NCBI RefSeq assembly: GCF_029968035.1 | Contig: NZ_JASCIQ010000013.1 | Span: 62,001 to 126,000 of the forward strand | Reading direction: 5' to 3' | From: Streptomyces cavernicola | GTDB taxonomy: Bacteria; Actinomycetota; Actinomycetes; Streptomycetales; Streptomycetaceae | Length of the DNA: 64,000 bases | Shown: positions 52,294 through 61,046 of the stretch, piece by piece | Layout: each line of letters begins with the position of its first letter | Numbering within the stretch: the first letter of the stretch is position 1 | Program-made: the position numbers and the translations under genes | Notes under the pieces: generated by a model | Database searches by the model: none | Seen by the model: only the letters and a program-made list of their open reading frames with translations | What the model was told of the DNA's origin: nothing

Positions 52294-52983
52294 TCAGGAA
52301 GCGGCCTCGACCGAGGGCGCCTCGAACCCGGCATCGGCCAGCACAGCCGCGGCGATCCCGCGCCCGACCTGAGCCAGCCCGACCAACAGCTCGGCACAGC
52401 CGATGAGTTCGCCCCCGTTCTCCCCCGCACGCGCCTCGGCGAGAGCGATGGCCTTACGGGAGTACGGAGTCCAGGCGATCCGCTCGGCGGCCTGCGAGGC
52501 CCCCATGCTCAGCCGCGCCCCGACGGCCCGGTGCACGGACTCGGGGGAGACGTTGGCGGCCGCCAACTGCCGGGTCGCGCTGTTCTCCTGAGCGGTGAGC
52601 CCCCACAGCAGGTGCTCGGTCCCGATGTAGTTGTTGCGATGCTGCACGGCCGCCCGCTTCACGTGGGCCATCGCCTCGCGCAGGTCCTCCGTCATGGCCT
52701 CGGGGCTGTACCGCTTGTGCGGCGCGTGGAACCGCTGCTGCGCGGCCTGCCGGGTCACCCCGAGGGCGGCCCCGATGTCGGTCCACGAGTTGCCGTGCAT
52801 ACGACAGTGCTCGACATAGTCCTCCACCAAGTCGTCCGACAGCGCCTGCAGTTGCCCGGACAGCTGGGCGGCGACGCCGAGCAGCGCCAACCAGTCGGGC
52901 TGCTCCTGCCCACCCGGCCGATGCGCACTGTCGCAACGCCGGTCGACTTCCGCGATGAGATCGTCCAGATCTGGAAGCGTCAT
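52294..52983 (-). CDS. Clp N-terminal-domain protein with helix-turn-helix
   Basis: 229 residues. The first 90 include a DNA-binding-like helix-turn-helix NSWTDIGAALGVTRQAAQQRF. The rest is a double Clp-N repeat: AMTEDLREAMAHVKRAAVQH, YIGTEHLLWGLTAQENSATR, YSRKAIALAEARAGENGGEL and IGCAELLVGLAQVGRGIAA. Clp-N repeats normally dock substrates or adaptors on ClpA/ClpC; here there are no AAA modules, so it may be a regulator whose stability or partners are tied to Clp proteolysis (inference). An 8-bp inverted repeat lies 13 bp upstream of the start. Confidence 0.85.
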   Translation of the reverse strand: MTLPDLDDLIAEVDRRCDSAHRPGGQEQPDWLALLGVAAQLSGQLQALSDDLVEDYVEHCRMHGNSWTDIGAALGVTRQAAQQRFHAPHKRYSPEAMTEDLREAMAHVKRAAVQHRNNYIGTEHLLWGLTAQENSATRQLAAANVSPESVHRAVGARLSMGASQAAERIAWTPYSRKAIALAEARAGENGGELIGCAELLVGLAQVGRGIAAAVLADAGFEAPSVEAAS

Positions 52984-52995
52984 GAGGCAAGTACG

Positions 52996-53020
52996 CCTTG
53001 ACAGTTGGGGATTGTCAAGG
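52996..53020. promoter_or_regulatory. Inverted repeat with overlapping -35 boxes
   Basis: CCTTGACA (52996-53003) and TGTCAAGG (53013-53020) are exact inverse copies nine bases apart. Each contains TTGACA, one per strand, so it can provide -35 elements for both divergent genes and a binding site for a dimeric regulator. The neighbouring Clp-N/HTH protein is a natural candidate. Confidence 0.6.
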
Positions 53021-53052
53021 GTGGCTTGCGTATTGGGGCGTAGGGTTTCCGC

Positions 53053-54129
53053 ATGACCGGAGTTCCGAACGACGCCACTCTCAAGGTGTACGCGGCAACC
53101 GCGCCCGAACGGCTCCACGAGCTGGCCCTGTCCGCGGACAGCCGTGACGCCGTGCGACTGGCCCTCACGCTGGCCCGCCAGGAGTCGCAGGACGCCACCG
53201 ACTGGGCCGTGCGCCTGGCCGAGGATCTGGCGGCCGATCAGGACCCGGACACCTGGCGGGACCTGGTCCGTCAGCTCGCCTGGCAACTGGTCCAACGCCC
53301 GAGTTCGGTCGCACTGAAGCGGCAGTTCGAGGAGCTGACCCCCACCGCCCTGGACGACCCGGCGACCGAGGTGCGGGCCTGCCTGCTGCACGAGATGGCC
53401 CTGCGCTGGGGAATCAGCGACGACTCCTGCCGTGCGTACGGGGAACGCCTGGGGCGACTCCAACACCCCTTGGCCTGGCTGCCGTTGCAGACCTTGGCCT
53501 TTGAGCACCGCATGCGTCAGAGTGCTTGGAATGACGGCGGGCTGGTGGGCTCGGAAAGCCCCGAGACTCTTCGGGCCGGATATCCGGAACCGCCACCCAC
53601 CCTCAGCGGCGCCAGGACGGGGCGGGCGGCTCGGCGTGTACCGGACGATGAACGTACGACCGCCGCGATGACCGGGTTCGCTCAACTAGGGGCCGAAGCC
53701 GCGTTCTACACCCTGGCCGGCCCTCTCGACCCTGCCGACTTCAACGCTGCACTGCTCTCGGCCCTCGACGCGGAATGTCTCGACGGCGTGACGCCCCAGA
53801 CGCTCACGGCCGTGCACACCACGGCGGATGACGTCGCCGAGGACCTGTTCACCGCCGCCTTCGGAGGCGGCATGTGGGAACAGGGCCGATGGGGCGCGTA
53901 CGCGCGACTGGCCACGTGGCGCAGCCTGTACGCACTCATGGATCTCGACCCGGACGTTTCCCACTACGAGGCCGTGCGCATCGCAGCCGACCACCGCTGG
54001 CTTCGGTTCGCCGTCCACCGGGAGGCGGACAACGACTGGTTCTTCGGCGACCTCTCGGACACGGCGTTCGCCGTCCTCGACCCCACCCGCACACGCATCG
54101 CCGTCATCGCGGCCACGGACACCGACTGA
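53053..54129 (+). CDS. Conserved hypothetical protein (possibly DUF6183)
   Basis: 358 residues, soluble, no membrane helix. Helical N-terminal half (RDAVRLALTLARQESQDATD, WRDLVRQLAWQLVQRPSS). A C-terminal half with FTAAFGGGMWEQGRWGAYAR, RLATWRSLYALMDLDPDV and WFFGDLSDTAFAVLDP, which reads like the SUKH/SMI1-linked immunity proteins of polymorphic toxin systems. The DUF6183 label is from memory and unconfirmed. Divergent from the Clp-N gene with a shared promoter region; first of a run of small immunity-like genes. Confidence 0.6.
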   Translation: MTGVPNDATLKVYAATAPERLHELALSADSRDAVRLALTLARQESQDATDWAVRLAEDLAADQDPDTWRDLVRQLAWQLVQRPSSVALKRQFEELTPTALDDPATEVRACLLHEMALRWGISDDSCRAYGERLGRLQHPLAWLPLQTLAFEHRMRQSAWNDGGLVGSESPETLRAGYPEPPPTLSGARTGRAARRVPDDERTTAAMTGFAQLGAEAAFYTLAGPLDPADFNAALLSALDAECLDGVTPQTLTAVHTTADDVAEDLFTAAFGGGMWEQGRWGAYARLATWRSLYALMDLDPDVSHYEAVRIAADHRWLRFAVHREADNDWFFGDLSDTAFAVLDPTRTRIAVIAATDTD

Positions 54130-54316
54130 GGTGAACTGCGGTGGCTTGACGCGCCGTTCGGCCGACGAGAGACCTGGGAGTGTGCCCGCTTCCGCACAGC
54201 GCGATCCGTAGGGCACCGGCCTCGTGGACGCGTAAGCGGTGGCCCGCCGCGTCCCCCTCGCCGACCACCTGCCACCGCCGCAGCGCTCGGTCCTCGACGC
54301 CTGCCTCACCCCGCGG

Positions 54317-54859
54317 CTACTGCAGAAACCGCAAGCCGGGTGACCGGGTCAACTCCCGGAGGAATCGCGCTGAGCCGAACACGACGGGACACGGTCCGCT
54401 CCGCACGGCGACGACGCCCACCAGCCCGGCCGCGCCCGAGATCTGCTCCTCCCGCAGCTCCACACCGGCGACACCACCCACCACGTCCATGACCGCCGCG
54501 GTCAGCAGGGCCGTGACCACGTGATCGACGGGACTGCCGCACAGCGCGACGACCTGGACGGCGTGGGTCGGCGTGAAGCCGATGAGGCCCTCAAGGTCCG
54601 AATCCTCGGCGTGCTCGGCCTCGAACACCGCCTCGTCGCCGATGCCCGGCCCCATGAACGAGACCACGACGGGCCGAGGCGAGCGCCTGTCCTCGAACTG
54701 TTCGGAACCCAGGCTCACGGCGTCGACATGGGCATCGAACTGCCCGTACCCCGTCTCCCGGCACCGCGCCGCACAACGAACCAGCAACTCGCGCACGCGC
54801 TGCACCGACGCCGGGGAGGCTCCCTCCACCAACTCGATCACCACCACAGGCCCACTCAC
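54317..54859 (-). CDS. Hypothetical protein, DUF6368-like (immunity-type)
   Basis: 180 residues, GTG start. VVVIELVEGASPASVQRVRE and SPRPVVVSFMGPGIGDEAVF suggest an alpha/beta protein. The TPTHAVQVVALCGSPVDHVV and GSARFLRELTRSPGLRFLQ segments are typical of the actinobacterial DUF6368 group, annotated as orphan immunity-like proteins. No toxin partner gene is seen nearby. Start lacks a clear ribosome site. Function unknown. Confidence 0.6.
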   Translation of the reverse strand: MSGPVVVIELVEGASPASVQRVRELLVRCAARCRETGYGQFDAHVDAVSLGSEQFEDRRSPRPVVVSFMGPGIGDEAVFEAEHAEDSDLEGLIGFTPTHAVQVVALCGSPVDHVVTALLTAAVMDVVGGVAGVELREEQISGAAGLVGVVAVRSGPCPVVFGSARFLRELTRSPGLRFLQ

Positions 54860-54898
54860 GCTGGGAGGATAGCGTCGGCCTCTGCAGCCGATTCGGCC

Positions 54899-55426
54899 TC
54901 AACTCGGCTCAAGCTCCCCGCAGTTCCACCGGCGAGGCAGCTCCGCGTCGCAGAAGACGCAGACGAAATCCCCCTCACGCACGACGTTCAACTGCCCGCA
55001 GGACGGGCAGCGCCGGAACACCACCTCGTGGGTGAAACCGGACGGGCGCTCAAGGCCGATGGCGTCCACGGCGGCCGCCACAGCGGGCCACGAGCTCACA
55101 TCGGGGCAGTAGCCGGTCGACTGATTGCTGACCTCGCTCACCTGCCATCGCCCCGCCGCCACGCGGAAACTCATCTCGCCCGCGCTCAGGACCGCCCCAC
55201 CGCCCGCGCACACCACGTGCTCGCTCCTGCGCGGCGCAAGGCGCAGCACACCGGTCTCGTCGACGACGTACGTGAACGGCTCGGCGAGTTCGTCGCGCGT
55301 CAGCCCCGAGACCCACCCCTCGAAATCCGCCGCAGAGCGCAGCCCGCAACCTTCGCCTCCCGGCCGGACCAGGCCCCGCAACTCGGCCGGCCCGACATAC
55401 CCGTACCTTCGCCACCGAACGCTCAC
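54899..55426 (-). CDS. Hypothetical protein with C-terminal zinc ribbon
   Basis: 175 residues from GTG 55426. N-terminal WRRYGYVGPAELRGLVRPG and FEGWVSGLTRDELAEPFTYV, a PRRSEHVVCAGGG segment mid-protein, then a zinc ribbon CPSCGQLNVV...FVCVFCDAEL (four Cys as CxxC-CxxC) near the end. The mid-region resembles SUKH-type proteins that pair with deaminase or nuclease toxins, but the match is weak. It shares orientation with the preceding small gene, 39 bp apart. Confidence 0.6.
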   Translation of the reverse strand: MSVRWRRYGYVGPAELRGLVRPGGEGCGLRSAADFEGWVSGLTRDELAEPFTYVVDETGVLRLAPRRSEHVVCAGGGAVLSAGEMSFRVAAGRWQVSEVSNQSTGYCPDVSSWPAVAAAVDAIGLERPSGFTHEVVFRRCPSCGQLNVVREGDFVCVFCDAELPRRWNCGELEPS

Positions 55427-55494
55427 CCCGCCCAACCTAGCCCCGGGCGGCCGAAGTTGGCGTGCAAGGCCTCAGGTACGATCCCCGAAGGGAC

Positions 55495-55568
55495 GGGGCC
55501 CGTAGCGCAGTGGTTGTCGCGCCAACACCGCATGTGGGAGGACGCCGGTTCGAATCCGGTCGGCCCCG
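55495..55568 (+). tRNA. tRNA-like element with degenerate anticodon arm
   Basis: A good T-arm (GCCGG-TTCGAAT-CCGGT, 55544-55560) follows a typical variable loop AGGAC, and a TAGCGCAGTGGTTG D-arm lies at 55503-55516. The acceptor side is an 11-bp perfect stem (55490-55500 with 55562-55572). Counting back from the T-arm, the anticodon arm is CCAAC / ACCGCAT / GTGGG with one A-G mismatch, and puts CGC in the anticodon. But position 33 is C, where all functional tRNAs have U, and the seventh acceptor pair is C-C. Probably a decayed tRNA or tRNA-like structure rather than a working tRNA. Confidence 0.4.
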
Positions 55569-55652
55569 TCCCGTCTCTGTTCGCTTCGGTTCACTCGCAT
55601 CGGCGAAGATGGTCGTGTCCAGCCGTTCCGCCAGCGAGGAGCACGCGCGCAG

Positions 55653-56699
55653 ATGGCCAGTTCCGCCTCCACTCCGAGGCCGCCGACGATCGCCGATGTC
55701 GCGCGCGTCGCCGGCGTCTCGCGTACGACGGTCTCGCATGCGCTCAACGGGCTCGGCAAGGTCGACCCGCGGACCCGGGAGCGGATCAAGCAGGTCGCCG
55801 CCGACCTCGGGTACCGGCCCAACCTGCGGGCCCAGCGGCTGCGGCGCGGGCAGGCCAAGGCCATCGCGCTCGCCTCGTCCATGCCGTTCGCCGTCGCGGG
55901 CGGGCCCTCGCGGCTCGGGTTCTACATGGAGGTCGCGGCCGCCGCAGCGGAGAGCGCCCTGCTGCACGACTACGCGCTCGTGCTCGTGCCGCCCGTGCAG
56001 TCCGGCTCCGCGCTGTACTCGGTGGACATCGACGGCGCCATCGTCGTCGAGCCCGACGTCCAGGACGCCGCCGCCGCGCAGCTCCGCGAGCGCGGCCTGC
56101 CGTACGTCGCACTCGGCAGGCCGGTCGCGCCCGACGAGGACGCCCCGTACGTCGACCTGCACGGCGGGCTCGTCGCTGAGCTGCTCCTGGACCACCTGCA
56201 CGAACAGGGCGCGGCGCACCCGGCGTTGATCGTCGGCGCGGGCTCCCGGCACTCGGCCGTCGACGCGCTCGCCGCGTACGAGCGCAGCGCCGCCGAGCAC
56301 GGCTGGGAGCCGATCGTCGCCAAGGTCCCGGAGTCCGGCGGCGAGCAGGCCGGGTACGAGCAGTGCGCCGCGCTGCTCGCCGAGCACCCCGAGACCGACG
56401 CGGTCTGCGCCCTCGTCGACGCCTTCGCCGTCGGCGCCGTCCGCGCGATCAAGGACAGCGGACGCACCGTGCCCGACGACGTCATGGTCGTCACCCGCTA
56501 CGACGGCCTGCGCGCCCGCACCTGCGAACCGCCCCTGACCGCCGTCGACCTGCACCTCGACCAGGTCGCGGCCGACGCCGTCGAGCTGCTCCTCGGACGG
56601 CTCCGCGGCGACGCCGACACCCCGCCCATGGCCGCCGCCCCGCAACCCCGGCTGATCGCCAGGGCGTCGTCGGTACGCGGCACACCCCGGACGACCTGA
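55653..56699 (+). CDS. LacI-family transcriptional repressor
   Basis: 348 residues. TIADVARVAGVSRTTVSHAL and the hinge helix GYRPNLRAQRLRRGQ are canonical LacI, followed by a divergent sugar-binding-type core (AIALASSMPFAVAGG, DGAIVVEPDVQDAA, LIVGAGSRHSAVDALAAY). GAGGAG lies upstream of the ATG. It sits about 3.7 kb from the tandem LacI-type operator at 60429-60456 that precedes the nucleobase permease, with only that operon's genes in between. It is therefore the likely repressor of the permease/deaminase/exporter operon. Confidence 0.9.
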   Translation: MASSASTPRPPTIADVARVAGVSRTTVSHALNGLGKVDPRTRERIKQVAADLGYRPNLRAQRLRRGQAKAIALASSMPFAVAGGPSRLGFYMEVAAAAAESALLHDYALVLVPPVQSGSALYSVDIDGAIVVEPDVQDAAAAQLRERGLPYVALGRPVAPDEDAPYVDLHGGLVAELLLDHLHEQGAAHPALIVGAGSRHSAVDALAAYERSAAEHGWEPIVAKVPESGGEQAGYEQCAALLAEHPETDAVCALVDAFAVGAVRAIKDSGRTVPDDVMVVTRYDGLRARTCEPPLTAVDLHLDQVAADAVELLLGRLRGDADTPPMAAAPQPRLIARASSVRGTPRTT

Positions 56700-56722
56700 C
56701 CCGGTTCCCCCCCCGGGGGGGC

Positions 56723-57433
56723 TCAGACCCCCACCATCAACACCACCCCCGACACCAGCGCGAAGACAAGGACGAACAGCCGCATCCTGCGCGCGTCAAG
56801 GCGGTGATGGATCAGGCGGCTCAACCACGCGCCCACCGCGATCGCAGGCAGCAGCAGCAGCGACGCGCCGAGTTCCGCCGTCTGGGCCTTGCCCGTCGCG
56901 AACAGCAGGACCAGGGAAGCGACCTCGCCGACCAGGAAGCACGCGGCTACCGTCGACCGCAGCTCCGCCGGCGGCCGGTGCTGGTACACCAGGGCCAGCG
57001 GCGGACCGCCCACCCCGGTCGCCGTCTCCGTCAGCCCGGTGACCGCACCCGCACCGACGTACGCGCCCTTGCCGGGCTTGAACGCGGGCGCGGCCAGGCT
57101 CACCACGGCCGCGAGAACCGTCGCCACCCCCACGAACAGGCCGAGACTGCGCTCCGGGATCAGCCAGAGCAGCGCGAGACCCGCCGGGGTCGCGGCGAGC
57201 CGGGCCCCGGTGATCCAACCCGCGCCGCGCAGGTCGAGCGAGGCCCGCTCCCGCCACGCGACGTACAGGTTGAGCGGAATCATCGAGGCGAGCACGAAGA
57301 CCGGGACCAGGCCGGGGTCGACGATCCCGGCCACGGGCGCCACGATCAGCGCGAACCCGAGCCCGCTGCTGCCCTGCACGAACGCGGCGACCGCCACCGT
57401 GACGGCGAGCACCGCAAGAGTCACCACAGTCAC
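56723..57433 (-). CDS. TauE/SafE-family membrane exporter
   Basis: 236 residues, seven to eight membrane helices. FVQGSSGLGFALIVAPVAGI is the family start; the internal duplication reappears as AVTGLTETATGVGGPPLALV. TauE/SafE proteins move small anions such as sulfite, sulfoacetate or nucleobase-breakdown products. Its GTG overlaps the upstream deaminase stop (GTGA). Last gene of the permease operon; its substrate there is unknown. Confidence 0.88.
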   Translation of the reverse strand: MTVVTLAVLAVTVAVAAFVQGSSGLGFALIVAPVAGIVDPGLVPVFVLASMIPLNLYVAWRERASLDLRGAGWITGARLAATPAGLALLWLIPERSLGLFVGVATVLAAVVSLAAPAFKPGKGAYVGAGAVTGLTETATGVGGPPLALVYQHRPPAELRSTVAACFLVGEVASLVLLFATGKAQTAELGASLLLLPAIAVGAWLSRLIHHRLDARRMRLFVLVFALVSGVVLMVGV

Positions 57434-58872
57434 CGCGCCGAACCCCGCTCTCGTACGCGGGCGGCCCCCCGCGCACGGACCGCCTCCCGCGCGGCCATGG
57501 ACGTCGGGTGCACCCGCGTGATCCCCGCCCGGTCCACCGCCGACCGCGCAAGCTCGGCGGCCTGCCGCACCAGGGCCGGACCGTCCCAGTCCGTGGGCCG
57601 ACCGTGCCACATCCGCAGCCGGCCGTCGACGAACACCGCGGTGATCTGGTCCCGGTTGCCGCGCCGCACCAGCTCCCACGGCAGGTCCCAGGAGAACGCC
57701 AACTCCGGCGTCTCCACGTCGACGAGCAGGAAGTCCGCCGCAAGACCCGCCGCGACCGTGCCCGTACGCGCACCGAGGCCGACGGCGTCCGCGCCGCCCC
57801 GGCTCGCCTGCTCCAGCCACGTCCACCCGGCGCCGCACGAGGAGTCGCCGGTGGTCAGGCCGTACGCGAGCCGCTGCGCGAACTCGGCGGCCTCCGCGAG
57901 CCGGAAGCCGTCGCCGCGCGTGCCGTCCGTGCCGAGGCCGAAGCGGATGCCCCGCTCGGCCATGGCGGTGGCGGGCGCGACGGCGTTGCCCTTCCAGGCG
58001 CTGGCGACCGGGTTGTAGCTGATCGCCGTGCCGGTGTCGGCGAGCAGCGTCAGCTCGCGCGGCGTGAGCAACGTGGCGTGCGCACCCAGGAGTTGAGGCC
58101 CGAGCGCACCGAGCCCGTGCAGATACTCCAGGGGCCGCACCCCGTGCCGTACGAGCGAACGCTCCACCCCGGCCAGATGCTCGTTGACATGGATCTGCAC
58201 GACGGCCCCGGCCTCCGCGGCCAGCCGCGCCGTGCCCCGCAGCGTCGCCTCGGTGGCGGCCTCCGGGATGGAGACGGCCAGGGAGGCGTGCACCAGCGGG
58301 TCGTCGGCGTAGCGCGCGAGATGCTTCTCGGCGGCGGCCAGCGCCGTCGCACTCGACCCCTCGGGCGCGTCCGCGTCGTTGCAGACCAGGCCGAGGACGC
58401 AGCGGACACCCGCGTCCCGCGCGGCCGAGGCGACCACCTCGACGTCCACATCGGCCCGCGTACCGGCGTCCGCGACGGTCGTGAACCCGCCGCGCAAAGC
58501 CTCGTACGCCGCCAACTTGGCCGCCACGTAAGCCGATTCCTCGTCCAGGGCGCCCTCCAACGGCACCCACACCCGGCGGAAGATCTCCGAGGGCTCCCCG
58601 AAGGCGAGCGCGGAGCCGAAGGACTGCGTGAGGTGATGGTGCGCGTCCACGAACCCCGGCATCAACAGCTGCCCGGGAAGCCGTACGGCCTGGAGCTCAG
58701 GGTGCGCACGCTCCAACTCCTCGGCGGGGCCCACGACTTGGAACCTGCCGTCGTCGACCAGGACCGCGAGGCCGTCCACGGGACCTTCGGGCAGCAGCAC
58801 CGCGCCGGGGACGAGGAGGAGCGGGCCGGGGGCGGACAGGAGTGTGCGGTCGGGTCGTTCGGACGTGTTCAT
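57430..58872 (-). CDS. Amidohydrolase/deaminase of the 8-oxoguanine/TrzN-like COG0402 family
   Basis: 480 residues of the metal-dependent amidohydrolase barrel: MPGFVDAHHHLTQSFG (HxH), VVQIHVNEHLAGVE (His and Glu), LLGAHATLLTPREL (His), LGTDGTRGDGFRLAE (metal Asp). This is the cytosine/adenosine deaminase and chlorohydrolase branch. Coupled by ATGA to a nucleobase permease, deamination of a purine or pterin-like compound such as 8-oxoguanine or isoxanthopterin is the likeliest reaction. The specific base cannot be read. Confidence 0.88.
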   Translation of the reverse strand: MNTSERPDRTLLSAPGPLLLVPGAVLLPEGPVDGLAVLVDDGRFQVVGPAEELERAHPELQAVRLPGQLLMPGFVDAHHHLTQSFGSALAFGEPSEIFRRVWVPLEGALDEESAYVAAKLAAYEALRGGFTTVADAGTRADVDVEVVASAARDAGVRCVLGLVCNDADAPEGSSATALAAAEKHLARYADDPLVHASLAVSIPEAATEATLRGTARLAAEAGAVVQIHVNEHLAGVERSLVRHGVRPLEYLHGLGALGPQLLGAHATLLTPRELTLLADTGTAISYNPVASAWKGNAVAPATAMAERGIRFGLGTDGTRGDGFRLAEAAEFAQRLAYGLTTGDSSCGAGWTWLEQASRGGADAVGLGARTGTVAAGLAADFLLVDVETPELAFSWDLPWELVRRGNRDQITAVFVDGRLRMWHGRPTDWDGPALVRQAAELARSAVDRAGITRVHPTSMAAREAVRARGAARVRERGSAR

Positions 58873-60386
58873 CGGTCGCTTTCTGTGCGTACGGCGCCGG
58901 TGGCCGGCGCGCTGTTGCTCAGGCGGGCGGCGATGCCCGGCCTGACGTGGTGGAAGAGGACGTTGAGGACGGCCGCGGTGAACGCGCCGACGGCGACGCC
59001 GCTCTCGAGCAGGATGCGGACGTTCGGCGGGAAACCCCCGTACACGCCGGGCACGAGGATCGGCAGCAGGCCGAGGGCGAGCGCGACGGCGCAGATGAAC
59101 GTGGACGTGTGCTTGTCCAGGTCGCTGCGGCCGAGCATCTGGATGCCGAGCACCGTGATCACGGCGAACACGACCATGGCGGTGCCGCCGACGACCGCCG
59201 AGGGGATCACGCTGATCGCGCGCGTCACGGGCGCGAGGAAGCCGATGACGATCAGCACCACCCCGGCCGCGGCCGTGACGAAGCGGCTGCGCACGCCCGT
59301 GACCCGGACGATGCCGATGTTCTCGCCGCTGGTGACGATCAGCGGCAGGCCGAAGAAACCGCCGAAGAGGGAGGTCAGCGCGTCGCCGCGGACGGTCTTC
59401 GGCACATCGGTCCGCTTGTCGATCTCCTTGCCGACGGCCTCGGCGTTGATCACGGTCTGCCCCGTCGCCTCGGCCATCGACGCCAGGCTGTAGAGCATCA
59501 GCGGCAGCGCGGCGACCAGGTTGAACTGCGGAGAGCCGAACGGCATCAGCTGCGGCAGGTTCACCAGACCGCCCCCGGCCGCCTGCCCGAAGTCGATCGC
59601 ACCGGTCGCGGCAGCAAGGGCCGTACCCGCCAACAGGCCCAGCATCACGGCGAGTTGGCGCAGGACGCCGGTGAAGAGCAGATAGAAGACGACGGTGAAG
59701 CCGATCGTCGCCATGCCGAGCCCCAGGTTGCCCGGATCGGCGAAACCGGGAGTGCCCGGACGCCCGGTGACGAGGACCGCGCCCACCTTCACCAGATTCA
59801 CGCCGACGATCACGATCATCGTGCCGATGACCAGGGCCGGGAAGAACCTCAGCAACCGCGAGAACACCGGAAGGACGACGAAGCAGAACAACGCCGTGAG
59901 CACGACCGCGCCGGTCGCCGTGGGCAGCCCGTGCTGCTCGGCGATCGCGAGGAACAGGATCAGCGGCGCCCCGCCCGGCAGCATCACGAACGGCAGCCGG
60001 GGCCCGAACTTCCAGGGCCCCAGGGACTGGATCAGCGACCCGACGCCGGACAGCACGAAGGCCGCCGAGAGCAGGTCGACGGTGAGCCCGGCGTCCAGCC
60101 TGAGCGTCGCGCTCATCAGGAAGATCGCCGAGATGGGCGTGGCCGCCATGACGAGCACGTGCTGCACCCCGAAGAGCAGGATCCGCCCGAGGGGGCGCCG
60201 CTCGTCGACGGGATGCGGGGCGGTGGGGGCTGTGGTGGCGCCGGTGGCGGTGGCCGACGGGGGATCGGCCTGCGCGGTGGCGGTAACGGTGTTGGCGGTG
60301 GCTTCGGTGGGGGCGGACGGTTGGGCGGGTCCTGGCCCGCTCTGGCGGGGACTGAACACGTTCGGGCTCCGTTCGGGATACGGCAC
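58869..60386 (-). CDS. NCS2-type nucleobase permease (uracil/xanthine family)
   Basis: 505 residues. A ~60-residue Pro/Thr/Ala-rich cytoplasmic lead precedes about 12-14 membrane helices. GVQHVLVMAATPISAIFLMS opens the core; EAVGKEIDKRTDVPKTVRGD and SGENIGIVRVTGVRSR match the NCS2 substrate-pocket helices (Glu and Gly-Glu-Asn motif). NCS2 carriers import purines or pyrimidines with H+ or Na+. GTG start; an ATG further in would shorten the unusual lead. A double LacI operator lies 43 bp upstream. First gene of the operon with the deaminase and the exporter. Confidence 0.88.
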   Translation of the reverse strand: MPYPERSPNVFSPRQSGPGPAQPSAPTEATANTVTATAQADPPSATATGATTAPTAPHPVDERRPLGRILLFGVQHVLVMAATPISAIFLMSATLRLDAGLTVDLLSAAFVLSGVGSLIQSLGPWKFGPRLPFVMLPGGAPLILFLAIAEQHGLPTATGAVVLTALFCFVVLPVFSRLLRFFPALVIGTMIVIVGVNLVKVGAVLVTGRPGTPGFADPGNLGLGMATIGFTVVFYLLFTGVLRQLAVMLGLLAGTALAAATGAIDFGQAAGGGLVNLPQLMPFGSPQFNLVAALPLMLYSLASMAEATGQTVINAEAVGKEIDKRTDVPKTVRGDALTSLFGGFFGLPLIVTSGENIGIVRVTGVRSRFVTAAAGVVLIVIGFLAPVTRAISVIPSAVVGGTAMVVFAVITVLGIQMLGRSDLDKHTSTFICAVALALGLLPILVPGVYGGFPPNVRILLESGVAVGAFTAAVLNVLFHHVRPGIAARLSNSAPATGAVRTESDR

Positions 60387-60428
60387 GCTCGGGTTCTTTC
60401 AGCCGCGATCCGGCCCTGGGACGGAGAG

Positions 60429-60456
60429 CCAAATCGATTTGGCCAAATCGATTTGG
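60429..60456. promoter_or_regulatory. Two abutting LacI-type operators
   Basis: The 14-bp palindrome CCAAATCGATTTGG occurs twice without a gap (60429-60442, 60443-60456). With one flanking base pair more on each side (AG...CT) the whole is a 32-bp palindrome. Each carries the LacI-family core AATCGATT with central CG. It lies in the permease promoter region and is probably bound by the LacI protein encoded at 55653. Confidence 0.9.
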
Positions 60457-60524
60457 CTGACAGTATGGGGGAGCGGGGTGGGGGAGAGTCAAGGGGAGGT
60501 GGGGTGGTTCCGGCTGGGGGGCGT

Positions 60525-60932
60525 TCAGGGGGAGGCGGTGCGGGAGAGGTGGTCCCGCAGGTCCCGGGCGACCCAGCGGCGGCTGTCGTCCTCGTGCTCC
60601 CACACGAAGACGTCGGGCCGGGCGGGCGTACGCACGAACGCGAACTGGTCACCGCCCCCGTCGTCACCGAAGAAGAGCAGCGGCGTGAACGGCATGTAGA
60701 GCTCGGCGAGGGAGCGGTCCGACCAGAAGTGCAGATTGTCCGCCACGATCCGGCTCAGCGGCCAGACGAGGTCCTCCCCGTACGGCCCCTCGATGCCGTC
60801 GCTCTCGCGCAACAGGGCGACGAGCTGGCCGGGGAGCGGCCCCCCGAGCCGCCGCTCGGCCTCGGCGGGGTCGGCCGGGGGGACGGGTGCGCGGAACTGG
60901 ACCTGCGCTAGGCCTGCTGCTGGTCGCCACAT
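60525..60932 (-). CDS. SMI1/KNR4 (SUKH-1) domain protein
   Basis: 135 residues covering the whole SUKH-1 fold: AEAERRLGGPLPGQLVALLR, ESDGIEGPYGEDLVWPLSRI and FGDDGGGDQFAFVRTPARPD, the LxxFGDDGGGD strand being diagnostic. SUKH proteins serve as immunity proteins against contact-dependent toxins and as regulators of cell-wall synthesis. Here it is alone. Starts at an ATG just before the intergenic region next to the VOC gene. Confidence 0.85.
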   Translation of the reverse strand: MWRPAAGLAQVQFRAPVPPADPAEAERRLGGPLPGQLVALLRESDGIEGPYGEDLVWPLSRIVADNLHFWSDRSLAELYMPFTPLLFFGDDGGGDQFAFVRTPARPDVFVWEHEDDSRRWVARDLRDHLSRTASP

Positions 60933-61046
60933 GGGGTGAGCGTATGACTTGGCTGGAGGGTGTCCTGGCCCCTCGGAACCCGGACGCCGCCCTTCGGCTC
61001 CCGGAACCCGGACGCCGCCCCTAGGCGCAGCCCAACTCGGGGCCGT

